64,000 nucleotides of DNA, from the NCBI RefSeq assembly GCF_018390645.1, contig NZ_JAHBGC010000017.1, forward strand, positions 1-64,000, written 5' to 3'. The position numbers and the translations under genes were made by a program. The stretch's first letter is position 1; each line of letters begins with the position of its first letter. The notes beneath the pieces were generated by a model, which did not search any database, was not told where the DNA came from, and saw only the letters and a program-made list of their open reading frames with translations. Shown here piece by piece: positions 1 to 8,435 of the stretch. This DNA comes from Ancylobacter dichloromethanicus (GTDB taxonomy: Bacteria > Pseudomonadota > Alphaproteobacteria > Rhizobiales > Xanthobacteraceae).

Positions 1-14
1 AGGAAATATAATGG

Positions 15-515
15 TCAGGACAGCGAAATCAGCGCCTTACTTGGGAAATGTGGGATGGACAGGACCACATAGAAGAACAGCTCGAAAATCAACGTCCAGC
101 CGAGTGACAGGATCAGATCGTACCGTCCGTTTTCAAATTCAGACTGGATGAAGAAGAGGGACTTAAGAAGAATTTCAAAATCGAATATCATCAAACCGTT
201 CGGCCTGAATCCCACAAAATAGAACGCGACTATCACCAGTGTGGCGATCCAGTACAGCGGCACGATCCGAAAAAGACGCAGGACAATAAATGTCAGGGCG
301 CTCTTGTCCATGTTGCGGTTCGAGATGAACATCACGAACCCTGATATGACGAAGAAAACATCGACGCCAATGGCGGGAAAATGCATATCGAACAGGTCAT
401 GGATGCCGGCAAGCATGGCCTGAAGATGATAAAAGGCCACCGATGCGGCCGCGACCGCCCTCAACACCTGGACATTGAGAAAAGCCTGGACACCGGGAAA
501 AGTATTGTCGGCCAT
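15..515 (-). CDS. Acyltransferase-3 family membrane protein, C-terminally truncated
   Basis: Reads as the N-terminal half of an OafA/NodX-type acyltransferase 3, an inner-membrane enzyme that O-acylates surface sugars. The family signatures RAVAA, YHL and FFVISGFVMF are present, followed by several hydrophobic segments and a WTLIFELFFYV stretch. I start at 515 because AGAGGG lies just upstream of that ATG; the longer reading from 593 has no such site. The frame stops at position 15 after only 166 residues, while the family usually has about 350. Just before the stop another frame reads VLTIIFP, a natural continuation of the helix, so a frameshift (mutation or sequence error) is likely. The rest lies outside the window. 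Confidence 0.6.
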   Translation of the reverse strand: MADNTFPGVQAFLNVQVLRAVAAASVAFYHLQAMLAGIHDLFDMHFPAIGVDVFFVISGFVMFISNRNMDKSALTFIVLRLFRIVPLYWIATLVIVAFYFVGFRPNGLMIFDFEILLKSLFFIQSEFENGRYDLILSLGWTLIFELFFYVVLSIPHFPSKALISLS

Positions 516-682
516 GCCACCCTCTTGACTACATCGGAAAAGGCAACGACCCGGGCCGTCGGAGACGGGCGCGCCCGTCAATTGAAGTGACACTCATTTA
601 CACTGCCAATGGCGGCGAATTCAACGGCACTTCGCTAAAAACAAGCGCTCGGACGCCCCCGCATGGGCCATCGTCCGCCCCC

Positions 683-1267
683 TCACAGCCCCCGCAAAAA
701 CGCGGCCAGCCGTTCGCCGGCGGCGTCGACGCCATCGACATTGAGAATGCGCAAATCCGGCGGGCCGTCCAGCGGCGGCTCGCGCTTCAGCCGGGCCAGC
801 ACCTCGTCGGCGCTCTCGCGCCCGCGCGCGGCGATGCGGGCCGCCAGAATCTCGGTCGGGGCGGTGACATGCACCAGCTTCACCCGGGCGAAACGCGCCC
901 GCGCCTCGGGCACCGCGGCGCGCGAGCCGTTGGCGACGACGATCCGCCCGTGCGCGATATCCTGCGCGACTTCCTCGCCCAGCGCGTAGCTCAGGCCATT
1001 GGCCTGCCAGTGCAGCGGGAAGCGCCCCAGTTCCACCGCCAGCGCGAACGCCGCCGCATCAACGCTGACATGGTCCTCGGTGGCGTCGGCCGGGCGGGTG
1101 ATGCGGCGGCGGGCGAAGCGGATGTCGTCGCGCCCCGCCAGCCTCTCGCGGGCATAGGCGAGCAGCGTGTCCTTGCCGGCGCCGGAGGGGCCGACCACCA
1201 GCACCAGCAGGCCGGGTCCCAGCTTCGGCCCCGGGGCCGCCGCCTCGATGGTGGCCTTCTCGTTCAC
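683..1267 (-). CDS. phnN: Ribose 1,5-bisphosphate phosphokinase PhnN
   Basis: Phosphorylates ribose 1,5-bisphosphate to PRPP, the last step of the C-P lyase pathway. The guanylate-kinase-like P-loop GPSGAGKD is at residues 26-33, followed by the RRRITRP element typical of PhnN. I choose a GTG start at 1267 because it overlaps the phnM stop codon as GTGA, the usual sign of translational coupling; the ATG at 1291 would overlap phnM by 28 bases. Length (194 residues) is normal. It is the last gene of phnGHIJKLMN. Family and context agree, so the call is firm. Confidence 0.93.
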   Translation of the reverse strand: MNEKATIEAAAPGPKLGPGLLVLVVGPSGAGKDTLLAYARERLAGRDDIRFARRRITRPADATEDHVSVDAAAFALAVELGRFPLHWQANGLSYALGEEVAQDIAHGRIVVANGSRAAVPEARARFARVKLVHVTAPTEILAARIAARGRESADEVLARLKREPPLDGPPDLRILNVDGVDAAGERLAAFLRGL

Positions 1268-2403
1268 GCGATCCGCTCTCCCTGCCGCCACACCGCCCGC
1301 GCCGCCGGCCCGGCTCCGGCATCGGAGACCCGGACGAAATCCGCGCGCAGGCCCGGCGCCAGCCGGCCGCGATCGGCAAGCCCCGCCGCCGCCGCCGGGT
1401 TGGCGCTCACCATCGCCACCGCCTGCGGCAGGGTGATGACGCCGGTCCGCGCCGGCAGGTCGAACACCGCCAGCAGCAGGCTGCCCGGCACGTAGTCGGA
1501 GGAGAGAATGTCGAGCACGCCGCGCCGCACCAGGCTCTCGGCGGCGACATTGCCGGTGTGCGAGCCGCCGCGCACGATGTTCGGCGCCCCCATCAGCACC
1601 CGGATGCCCGCACGGTGCGAGCCGTCCGCCGCACGGTCGGTGGTGGGAAATTCGGCAATGGCGACGCCGTCCGCGACCGCCTCGGCGACATGCGCCTCGG
1701 TGGCGTCGTCATGGCTCGCCAGCACGATGCCCGAGGCCCGCGCCATCGCCACCAGCCGCGCCCGGTTCGGGCGGGCATGGTGCGTGTGCGACTCCATCCG
1801 GTCGGCGACGACCAAATCCAGCTCCGCGTCGCTCATGCCGCCCTTCTTCTTGTAGTAGCTGCGGAACTGCTCGACGGTGGCGAACTGGCGCTGCCCCGGC
1901 GTGTGGTCCATCAGCGAGATCAGCCGTACCCCGGCGCTCTCGATCAGCGCTTCGGTCTCCTCCACCACGCCGTCGGCCGCCACCTCGCAGCGCAGATGCA
2001 CGAAATGTTCCGCCCGCAGCACGCCCGCCTCCCCGGCCGCCCGCAGCGTCGCCGAGAGCAGCGGCGCGTCGCCGTCCATGCCCACGGCCCGCTTGTCCGG
2101 CCACACCCGCAGTGAATCGAACACGGTGGTGATGCCCGAGGCGGCGATCTGCGCGTCATAGGCGGTGACCGCCGCGAAGGCGTTCCAGATCACCCGCGGG
2201 CGCGGGTAGAGATGGCCCTCGACATGGTCTGTGTGCAGTTCGACGAAGCCGGGCAGCACATGGTCGCCGCCCATGTCCACCGCCGAACGCGGCGCGGCGC
2301 CTTCGCCGATCTCGGCGATCAGCCCGTCGCGCACGACGAGATGGCCCTCGACCACCGCGTCCTCCAGCACCAGCCTCGCATTGGCATAGACGGTCTCGTT
2401 CAT
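1264..2403 (-). CDS. phnM: Alpha-D-ribose 1-methylphosphonate 5-triphosphate diphosphatase PhnM
   Basis: Amidohydrolase-fold enzyme that removes pyrophosphate from ribose 1-methylphosphonate 5-triphosphate to give the 5-phosphate used by PhnJ. The metal-binding HxxH motif is seen as ELHTDHVEGH (H57, H60), with later LMDHTPGQ, SHDDAT and EFPTTDRAA elements matching the family. 379 residues, full length. TGAGGAC precedes the ATG. It lies 21 bases downstream of phnL and overlaps phnN by four bases. Confidence 0.96.
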   Translation of the reverse strand: MNETVYANARLVLEDAVVEGHLVVRDGLIAEIGEGAAPRSAVDMGGDHVLPGFVELHTDHVEGHLYPRPRVIWNAFAAVTAYDAQIAASGITTVFDSLRVWPDKRAVGMDGDAPLLSATLRAAGEAGVLRAEHFVHLRCEVAADGVVEETEALIESAGVRLISLMDHTPGQRQFATVEQFRSYYKKKGGMSDAELDLVVADRMESHTHHARPNRARLVAMARASGIVLASHDDATEAHVAEAVADGVAIAEFPTTDRAADGSHRAGIRVLMGAPNIVRGGSHTGNVAAESLVRRGVLDILSSDYVPGSLLLAVFDLPARTGVITLPQAVAMVSANPAAAAGLADRGRLAPGLRADFVRVSDAGAGPAARAVWRQGERIA

Positions 2404-2424
2404 GTTGTCCTCACGCCACGCCGT

Positions 2425-3135
2425 TCACGCCGCCGCCTTGGCGAAATCGGTGACGTCGATCACCCGGTCGCACACCGCCTCGCGCACCTCGGCATCGTGG
2501 AAGATGCCGAGAATGGCGACGCCGGCGCGCTTCTTCTCCTCGATCAGTTCCACCACCACAGTGCGGTTGGCGGCGTCGAGCGAGGCGGTCGGCTCGTCCA
2601 TCAGCAAGAGCGGGCGATGGGCGATCAGCCCGCGGGCGATGTTCACCCGCTGCTGCTCGCCGCCCGAGAAGGTGGCCGGCGGCAGGGCCCACAGCCGTTC
2701 CGGCAGATTCAGCCGGGCGAGCAGCGCCCCCGCCCGCGCCACCGCTTCCTGCGCCGGCACGCCGTCATGGATCAGCGGCTCGGCCACCACGTCGCGGGCG
2801 CCGACGCGCGGGATCACCCGCAGGAACTGGCTGACATAGCCCATGGTGGTGTCGCGCAGCTTGATCAGCCGGCGCGGCGAGGTGCTGGCGACATCCACCA
2901 TTTCCTCGCCATCACGCACGCGGATCGCGCCGGCATCGACGCGGTAATTGCCATAGACCATCTTCAAGAGCGAACTCTTGCCCGCGCCGGAGGGCCCGCC
3001 CAGCGCCACGCATTCGCCGGCGAACAGCTCGAAGCCGGCGCCGTTCACCACTGGCAGCCGCGCTCCCTCGCGCAGATGCAGCACGAAGGTCTTGGCGACG
3101 CCGGAGACTTTGAGGAGGGGGGTGTTCATGTGCAT
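2425..3135 (-). CDS. phnL: Phosphonate C-P lyase system ABC-type protein PhnL
   Basis: ABC ATPase-like subunit of the C-P lyase machinery that, with PhnI, acts in forming the ribose 1-phosphonate triphosphate intermediate; it is not a transporter subunit in current models. Walker A GPSGAGKSS is at residues 47-55, the signature is FSGGEQQRVNIARGL and Walker B is LLLMDEPTASLD. 236 residues, family length. GGGAAG lies five bases before the first ATG. A 246-base non-coding repeat separates it from phnK. Confidence 0.95.
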   Translation of the reverse strand: MHMNTPLLKVSGVAKTFVLHLREGARLPVVNGAGFELFAGECVALGGPSGAGKSSLLKMVYGNYRVDAGAIRVRDGEEMVDVASTSPRRLIKLRDTTMGYVSQFLRVIPRVGARDVVAEPLIHDGVPAQEAVARAGALLARLNLPERLWALPPATFSGGEQQRVNIARGLIAHRPLLLMDEPTASLDAANRTVVVELIEEKKRAGVAILGIFHDAEVREAVCDRVIDVTDFAKAAA

Positions 3136-3381
3136 GTCTTCCCGCGAACCGTTGGCGATAGCAGGGTGGAGGGCGCGGCCGTGTCCCGGCCCAGCGACGG
3201 CGTAGCCGGAGCGCCGCGCCGGGACCCAGCGAAAAATTCCTGCGCAGCAGGCGACGGCGGCTTCGGCGGCGTCACGCAGCGCCGTGCGACGGCACGAGAG
3301 GCTGGGCCCCGGCTCGCGCTGCGCACCGGCTTTGCCGGCGCTTCGCTTGGCCGGGGAACGGGACCCACGTTCACGCCCCCC
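3136..3381. repeat. Intra-operon spacer with an extragenic palindromic repeat
   Basis: No gene in this spacer between phnK and phnL. It holds two imperfect inverted repeats. The clearer one is at about 3305-3358: CCCCGGC (3307-3313) pairs with GGCCGGGG (3349-3356), with inner GCGCTGCGC and GCGCTTCGC arms around a GGCTTTGCC tip. This layout is typical of dispersed palindromes in Hyphomicrobiales genomes. In the phn mRNA it would fold into a long hairpin. Confidence 0.6.
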
Positions 3382-4158
3382 TCACGCCGCCAGCACCGAG
3401 GACACGAGCAGTTGCGTATAGGGCTCGCGCGGGTCGTCCAGCACCTGGTCGGTGATGCCGGTCTCGATCACCCGTCCGTGCCGCATCACCACCATGCGGT
3501 GCGAGAGCAGCCGGGCCACCGCGAGGTCGTGGGTGACGATGACCACCGCCAGCCCGAGTTCCGCCACCAGCCCGCGGATCAGGTCCAGCAGCCGCGCCTG
3601 CACCGAGACGTCGAGCCCGCCGGTCGGCTCGTCCATGAAGACGAGGCGCGGGCGCGTCACCAGATTGCGGGCGATCTGCAGGCGCTGGCGCATGCCGCCG
3701 GAAAAGGCGCGCGGGTCGTCGTCCACCCGGTCGGCGTCGATCTCGACCTTGGCCAGCCAGTCGATCGCCTCGTCGCGTATGTTGCCATAGTGGCGCCAGC
3801 CGACCGCCATCAGCCGCTCGCCGACATTGCCGCCGGCCGAGACCGCCATGCGCAGCCCGTCCGCCGGGTTCTGCCGCACGAAACCCCAGTCGGTGCGCAT
3901 CAGAAGGCGCTTTTCCGCCGCGCCGAGGCCGGCGAGGTCGGCCAGCCGCCCGTCGCGCAGCCGGTAGGAGACGCGGCCGGCGCTCGGCGCCAATTCGGTG
4001 GAGAGCAGGCCGAGCAGGGTCGACTTGCCCGAGCCCGATTCGCCGACCACCGCCAGCACCTCGCCGGGATGGACCTCCAGCGACACGTCGCGGCAGCCGA
4101 TACGGGGGCCGTAATTCTTGGAAAGACCCTCGGCGACGAGGAGCGGGTGTTCGATCAT
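3382..4158 (-). CDS. phnK: Phosphonate C-P lyase system ABC-type protein PhnK
   Basis: ATPase subunit that binds the PhnGHIJ core complex in the C-P lyase system. Walker A GESGSGKST is at residues 39-47, the Q-loop sits in GFVRQNPADGLR, the signature is FSGGMRQRLQIARNL and Walker B is RLVFMDEPTGGLD, with a VTHD switch. 258 residues, as expected. GAAGGGTGA precedes the ATG. The gene is separated from phnJ by a 262-base repeat-filled gap, unusual for an operon whose other junctions are tight. Confidence 0.95.
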   Translation of the reverse strand: MIEHPLLVAEGLSKNYGPRIGCRDVSLEVHPGEVLAVVGESGSGKSTLLGLLSTELAPSAGRVSYRLRDGRLADLAGLGAAEKRLLMRTDWGFVRQNPADGLRMAVSAGGNVGERLMAVGWRHYGNIRDEAIDWLAKVEIDADRVDDDPRAFSGGMRQRLQIARNLVTRPRLVFMDEPTGGLDVSVQARLLDLIRGLVAELGLAVVIVTHDLAVARLLSHRMVVMRHGRVIETGITDQVLDDPREPYTQLLVSSVLAA

Positions 4159-4199
4159 GAGAAGTCACCCTTCGCGTGGAGCGCGCGGCAAAGCTGCAT

Positions 4200-4404
4200 C
4201 CTTCGAGGCTCGCTGCGCTCGCACCTCAGGATGACGTTGTTCCGTTGGTGCGGGGCCATCCCCGGATGACGGAAAACGGCCGCCATCCCCGGGTGGCGGA
4301 GGACAGCCGTCATCCCCGGGTGACGGAGGACAACCGTCATCCCCGGATGACGGAAAACAGCCGTCATCCTGAGGTGCCGGGCAAAGCCCGGCCTCGAAGG
4401 AGGA
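4200..4404. repeat. Tandem 27-bp palindromic repeats between two inverted elements, inside the phn operon
   Basis: Four adjacent 27-base units fill 4257-4364, each built around CATCCCCGG(A/G)TG(A/G)CGG, so each unit is itself a short palindrome. They are bracketed by a pair of inverted elements: CCTTCGAGG..CACCTCAGGATGACG (about 4200-4236) and CGTCATCCTGAGGTG..CCTCGAAGG (about 4363-4404). The whole block can form one long stem with the tandem units in its loop. It lies between phnJ and phnK in the transcript. There are no unique spacers, so it is not a CRISPR array. Confidence 0.8.
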
Positions 4405-4420
4405 TCGGTAAAGAGCGCAC

Positions 4421-5311
4421 TCATGCCCCTTCCCCCGCCATCTCGCCGCGATGCCCCGCCTCCTGCCTTCCGTTGCAGTAATCGGTGTCGGAGCACACGA
4501 ACATCCGCCCGCCCTTGTCGTCGAGGATCACCTCGTCGAGATAGACCCCGCTCGCCGCGCACAGCGCGCAGGACTGGGCGAAGCGCTGCACCCTGAACGG
4601 GTGGTCCTCGAAATCGAGCGAGCGCACCCGCGTGTGCGGGGGAATGGCGTAGATGCGCTTCTCCCGCCCGGCGCCGAACAATTGCAGCGCGGGGCAATCG
4701 TCAAGCTTGGGATTGTCGAATTTCGGGATCGGCGAGGGGTCCATCACATAGCGCCCCGCCACTTCCACCGGGTAGGCATAGGTGGTGGCGATGTGGCCGT
4801 GGCGGGCGATATCCTCATAGAGCTTCACATGCATGAGGCCGTATTCGGCCAGTGCGTGCAGCTGGCGCGTTTCCGTCTCGCGCGGCTCCAGGAAGCGCAG
4901 CGGCTCGGGGATCGGCACCTGGTAGACGAGGATCTGGTTCTCGCGCAGCGGCGTCTCCGGCACCCGGTGGCGGGTCTGGATCAGCGTCGCCGCCTGCGTC
5001 GAGGTGGTGGTGGCGACCCGCGCCGTCTTCTCGAAGAAGCCGCGAATGGCCACCGCATTGGTGGTGTCGTCGGCGCCCTGGTCGATGACCTTGAGCACGT
5101 CGTCCGGCCCCAGCACGGCGGCGGTCACCTGCACGCCCCCCGTTCCCCAGCCATAGGGCATCGGCATTTCGCGGGCGGCGAACGGCACCTGATAGCCGGG
5201 CACGGCGATCGCCTTGAGGATCGCCCGGCGGATCATTCTTTTGGTCTGCTCGTCGAGATAGGCGAAGTTGTAGGTGATTTCGGGCATGCCCCCGGCGGCC
5301 TGGGCGTTCAT
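4421..5311 (-). CDS. phnJ: Alpha-D-ribose 1-methylphosphonate 5-phosphate C-P lyase PhnJ
   Basis: Radical-SAM enzyme that breaks the carbon-phosphorus bond, releasing the alkane and a ribose cyclic phosphate. Cysteines C248, C251, C273 and C279 match the spacing of E. coli PhnJ C241, C244, C266 and C272 with a constant offset of seven, and G39 falls where E. coli has the glycyl-radical residue G32. 296 residues, full length. The start codon overlaps the phnI stop as ATGA. All essential residues that I can place are present. Confidence 0.97.
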   Translation of the reverse strand: MNAQAAGGMPEITYNFAYLDEQTKRMIRRAILKAIAVPGYQVPFAAREMPMPYGWGTGGVQVTAAVLGPDDVLKVIDQGADDTTNAVAIRGFFEKTARVATTTSTQAATLIQTRHRVPETPLRENQILVYQVPIPEPLRFLEPRETETRQLHALAEYGLMHVKLYEDIARHGHIATTYAYPVEVAGRYVMDPSPIPKFDNPKLDDCPALQLFGAGREKRIYAIPPHTRVRSLDFEDHPFRVQRFAQSCALCAASGVYLDEVILDDKGGRMFVCSDTDYCNGRQEAGHRGEMAGEGA

Positions 5312-6411
5312 TCCGCCGCTTCCTTCATCTCGGCCGCCTGCTCGGCCCGCATCCGGCGCACCAGGTCGAGTTCGGCCTGGAAATCCACATAGTGCGGCAG
5401 CTTGAGGTGCTCGACGAAGCCGGTCGCCTGCACGTTGTCGCTATGGGAGAGCACGAATTCCTCGTCCTGCGCCGGGGCGCCGGGCTCCTCGCCCAGTTCC
5501 TCCCAGCGCAGCGCCCGCTCCACCAGCGCCATCGACATCGCCTTGCGCTCGCACTGGCCGAAGACCAGGCCATAGCCGCGGGTGAACTGCGGCGGCGTGG
5601 TCGCCGAGCCCTTGAACTGATTGACGCTCTGGCACTCGGTGACCTGCACCGTGCCGAGCGAGACCTCGAAGCCGAGTTCCGGCGCCTCGAACATCACCTC
5701 GACATCGCCGAAGCGGATCTCGCCGACAAAGGGGTGCGAGCGGCCATAGCCGCGCTGGGTGGAATAGCCGAGCGCCAGCAGATAGCCCTCGTCGCCGCGC
5801 GCCAGCGTCTGCAGCCGGGTCGAGCGGTCGACCGGAAAGGAGACCGGCGCGCGGGTGATGTCGAAGGGCTCGGAACCGTCGTCCGCCGGCGCGCCCTCGA
5901 TCAGCCCCTCCTGCCCGAGCAGGTCGGTGACGCGCGGCATGGCGACGGGTGCCTCGGCCTCACCGGCCTGATCGGTCTGATCGGCCACCCCTTCGGCCTC
6001 ATCGGCCACGCCGAGAGAGGTATCCAGAAGCCGGTGGGTATAGTCGAAGGTCGGCCCCAGCAGTTGCCCGCCCGGCAGGTCCTTGTAGGTCGCCGAGACG
6101 CGCCGGCGCACCAGCATCCGCGCGGTGTCGAGCGCCCTGGCATAGCCGAAGCGCGGCAGCGTGGTGCGGAAGGCGCGGATCAGGAAGATCGCCTCGATCA
6201 GGTCACCGCGCGCCTGCTTCACCGCCAGCGCCGCCAGCTCGACGTCGTAGAGCGAGCCCTCCGCCATCACCCGGTCCACCGCCAAAGTGAGCTGCTGGGC
6301 GATCTGGTCGAGCGTGATCGAGGGCAGATTCGTGTTGCCGCGCCGGCGCTTGGCGAGCAGCGCGTGCGCGTTGCGGATGGCCTTCTCGCCGCCCTTGGCC
6401 GCCACATACAT
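5308..6411 (-). CDS. phnI: C-P lyase core complex subunit PhnI
   Basis: Core subunit that, with PhnGHL, transfers the phosphonate to the ribose of ATP; alone it has purine nucleosidase activity. The N-terminus MYVAAKGGEKAI and the internal ALGYSTQRGYGRSHPFVGEIR and FGQCERKAMSMALVERAL stretches are strongly conserved family features. 367 residues, family length. It overlaps phnJ by four bases and starts three bases after the phnH stop. Confidence 0.97.
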   Translation of the reverse strand: MYVAAKGGEKAIRNAHALLAKRRRGNTNLPSITLDQIAQQLTLAVDRVMAEGSLYDVELAALAVKQARGDLIEAIFLIRAFRTTLPRFGYARALDTARMLVRRRVSATYKDLPGGQLLGPTFDYTHRLLDTSLGVADEAEGVADQTDQAGEAEAPVAMPRVTDLLGQEGLIEGAPADDGSEPFDITRAPVSFPVDRSTRLQTLARGDEGYLLALGYSTQRGYGRSHPFVGEIRFGDVEVMFEAPELGFEVSLGTVQVTECQSVNQFKGSATTPPQFTRGYGLVFGQCERKAMSMALVERALRWEELGEEPGAPAQDEEFVLSHSDNVQATGFVEHLKLPHYVDFQAELDLVRRMRAEQAAEMKEAAE

Positions 6412-6414
6412 CGC

Positions 6415-7032
6415 TCAGCCCTCCTTCACGGTCACGGAACGCGGCAGGCCGGCGACGCCGCCCGCCCCCGCCAGCAGAAGATCGACCCCGAGCGGAAACA
6501 GCGCGCGATTGGCCGCCATGCGGGCGATGAAATCGGCCGGCAGCGGCGCCGCGCCGAACGCGGTGCGGCCCTTGATCCCCGGCCCCTCCAGCACCAGCCC
6601 GCCGCCAAAGCCTTGCACCTGCACGATCAGCGTGGCGGAAGCGTCGGGAAAGTCCGGCGTGCCCTGCGCGAAATCGGAAAAGTCCGGCATTTCAACGGGT
6701 TCGGCGATCAGCGCAAAGCGTGCCTCGCGGGCGTCCCCGACAATCGGCGCGCCGGTGTGAAAGCGCAGGAACGCCGCCACATCAGGCACAAGGGCCAGCG
6801 CCGGGTCCAGCCAAAGCGGGGTCTCGTAGTCGCACAGGGCCAGCACCAGCGCCGCCGCCTCGGGCGAGAGCGGGGCCGGCGGGGTAAGCGAAGGCGTGAC
6901 CGGCTCGATGCGCCCCGGCCGCGACAACGCCCACATGGCGGCGCGGAAGGTGGCCTGCCCATCCATCACAGGATCGTCGAATCCGGTGGCGAGGCAAGGC
7001 GTTAGGGTATCGTCTGGAGAGGTGCCGGACAT
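6415..7032 (-). CDS. phnH: C-P lyase core complex subunit PhnH
   Basis: Structural subunit of the PhnGHIJ core. It has the PhnH features of an early FRAAMWALSRPGRI segment and a LEGPGIKG motif in the second half. 205 residues, usual length. It lies one base after phnG and three before phnI, fully within the operon. Confidence 0.94.
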   Translation of the reverse strand: MSGTSPDDTLTPCLATGFDDPVMDGQATFRAAMWALSRPGRIEPVTPSLTPPAPLSPEAAALVLALCDYETPLWLDPALALVPDVAAFLRFHTGAPIVGDAREARFALIAEPVEMPDFSDFAQGTPDFPDASATLIVQVQGFGGGLVLEGPGIKGRTAFGAAPLPADFIARMAANRALFPLGVDLLLAGAGGVAGLPRSVTVKEG

Positions 7033-7033
7033 C

Positions 7034-7510
7034 TCAATCCTCTCCGCGCACGAGGGTGAAGAAGTCGACCTTGGTGGCCGCCGTCTCAGCGCGCACCGTG
7101 GCCGCCTCAGTGGAAAGCCGCGCCCGCAGCGGGGCGAGCGCTTCCTCCACCGCCCCGCGGCGGGCGGCGTCCTGCCAGAGGGCGTCGAGAATGGCGGCCG
7201 TGCGCGCCGCCTTCACGTCGCGCCCGAGGCGGTAGGCGAAGCCGCTGGCGCCACCCTCCAGCCGTATGGCGGCGCGCGCCACCGTCGCCTCGCCGAGATT
7301 GAACGGAGCGCCGTCGCCGCCGGTCCGGCCGCGCAGCATCACCAGCCCGACTTCCGGCGGCTTGAGGTCGGAAGCGGCCGGTACAGGGGCGAGCCGCGCC
7401 AGCGCGCCGTCCAGTTCGCCCCGCTCCGCCCGCGCCATCAGCGCCATCACGCCTTGCCGCGCCGCGTGCGAGGCATTGCCGTCGCGGGAATCTACCGGGG
7501 AAGACTGCAT
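7034..7510 (-). CDS. phnG: C-P lyase core complex subunit PhnG
   Basis: Subunit of the PhnGHIJ core complex, needed with PhnHI for phosphonate attachment to ribose. The body ARQGVMALMARAERGEL..LRGRTGG..FNLGEATVARAAIRL..GRDVKAA is typical of PhnG. I start at the ATG at 7510 (158 residues, normal). The upstream ATG at 7573 lies inside the palindromic operator and adds 21 residues not expected in the family. It is the first gene of the operon, with its promoter presumably next to the 7561-7582 palindrome. Confidence 0.93.
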   Translation of the reverse strand: MQSSPVDSRDGNASHAARQGVMALMARAERGELDGALARLAPVPAASDLKPPEVGLVMLRGRTGGDGAPFNLGEATVARAAIRLEGGASGFAYRLGRDVKAARTAAILDALWQDAARRGAVEEALAPLRARLSTEAATVRAETAATKVDFFTLVRGED

Positions 7511-7560
7511 GGGAAAATCCGCGTCTGCCGTGCCGTAAAGGCCGTTTACATTTCGGCGGA

Positions 7561-7582
7561 TTTGTATATTCATCTATACAAA
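7561..7582. promoter_or_regulatory. Palindromic operator between phnG and phnF
   Basis: TTTGTATA (7561-7568) and TATACAAA (7575-7582) are perfect inverted arms with a six-base centre. The site lies between the divergent phnG and phnF starts in an AT-rich patch. HutC/GntR regulators bind short palindromes with GTATA/TATAC cores, so this is the likely PhnF operator; binding itself is inferred. Confidence 0.75.
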
Positions 7583-7617
7583 TAGGCAAGCGTAGTTTTT
7601 CGCACCGCGGTGAAAAT

Positions 7618-8424
7618 ATGAGCCCCACCAACGACAGCGCCGTGACGCCGGCCACCGTGACACCCGCCACCGACACGCCGCCCGCCGCAGCCCCACCCGG
7701 CGAGGACGTGGCGCGCGGCACCGGCGTCTCGCTGTGGAAGCAGATCGCCGAGCGCATCGAGGCGGATATCGCGGAGGGCCGCCTCGTCGCCGGCGCCCGC
7801 CTGCCGACCGAGAACGAATTGGCGGAGCGCTTCGGGGTGAACCGCCACACGCTGCGCCGGGCGCTGGCCCACCTCACCGAGCGTCGGCTGATCGAGGCGA
7901 CGCCGGGGCGCGGCACCTTCGTCAAGGAACCGCCGATCCGCTACCCGATCGGCGCCCGCACCCGCTTCTCCGAGATCGTCTCGCGCGAAGGGCGCGCCCC
8001 GAGCGGGCGGCTGATCGGCTCGCGCGTCGAGCCCGCCTCGGCCGAGATCGCGCAGGCGCTCGGCCTCGTGGTCGGGGCAGCCGTGTTGCGGATCGACATG
8101 ATCCGCGAGGCCGACGGCGTGCCGATCACCGTCGCCTCGCACTGGTACGAGGCCGGCCGCTGCCGCGATCTCGATCTTCTGGTCGCCGCCACCGGCTCGG
8201 TGACGCGGGCGCTGGAGACGCTCGGCCTCGGCGACTACCGCCGGCTGGAGACGCGGATCACCGCCCGCCCCGCCGACGCAGAGGATTGCCGCCTGCTCGC
8301 CCTCCCCGCCGGGCGCACCGTCATGGTACTGGATGCCATCAACGGCGACCCGCAGCGCCGGCCGATCCAGTATTCGCGCGCCCGGTTCTGCGCCGATCGG
8401 GTGCAGCTCGTCGTGAAGACCTGA
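7618..8424 (+). CDS. phnF: Phosphonate metabolism transcriptional regulator PhnF (GntR/HutC)
   Basis: Repressor-type regulator of the C-P lyase operon. After a Pro/Thr-rich leader, the winged helix lies at about residues 38-105 (LWKQIAERIEADI..GARLPTENELAERFGVNRHTLRRAL), followed by a UTRA ligand-binding domain ending with YSRARFCADRVQ, typical of HutC regulators. 268 residues. It is divergent from phnG with a strong palindrome between them. The effector, probably phosphate or a phosphonate metabolite, cannot be read from sequence. Confidence 0.93.
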   Translation: MSPTNDSAVTPATVTPATDTPPAAAPPGEDVARGTGVSLWKQIAERIEADIAEGRLVAGARLPTENELAERFGVNRHTLRRALAHLTERRLIEATPGRGTFVKEPPIRYPIGARTRFSEIVSREGRAPSGRLIGSRVEPASAEIAQALGLVVGAAVLRIDMIREADGVPITVASHWYEAGRCRDLDLLVAATGSVTRALETLGLGDYRRLETRITARPADAEDCRLLALPAGRTVMVLDAINGDPQRRPIQYSRARFCADRVQLVVKT

Positions 8425-8435
8425 GAGGACAGATC

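Noticed and set aside
2212..4269. 685-codon plus-strand open frame over phnKLM
   Set aside because: Antisense to three clear phn genes with full motifs; His/Arg/Gln-rich text typical of shadow frames in high-G+C DNA.
4257..4364. CRISPR array
   Set aside because: The 27-bp units are directly adjacent, with no spacers, each unit is itself palindromic, and there are no cas genes.
4155..4697. 180-codon frame across the phnJ-phnK repeat
   Set aside because: Consists of translated 27-bp repeats plus an out-of-frame reading of the phnJ end.
5392..7005. 537-codon plus-strand open frame over phnH and phnI
   Set aside because: Antisense shadow of conserved C-P lyase genes; no motif.
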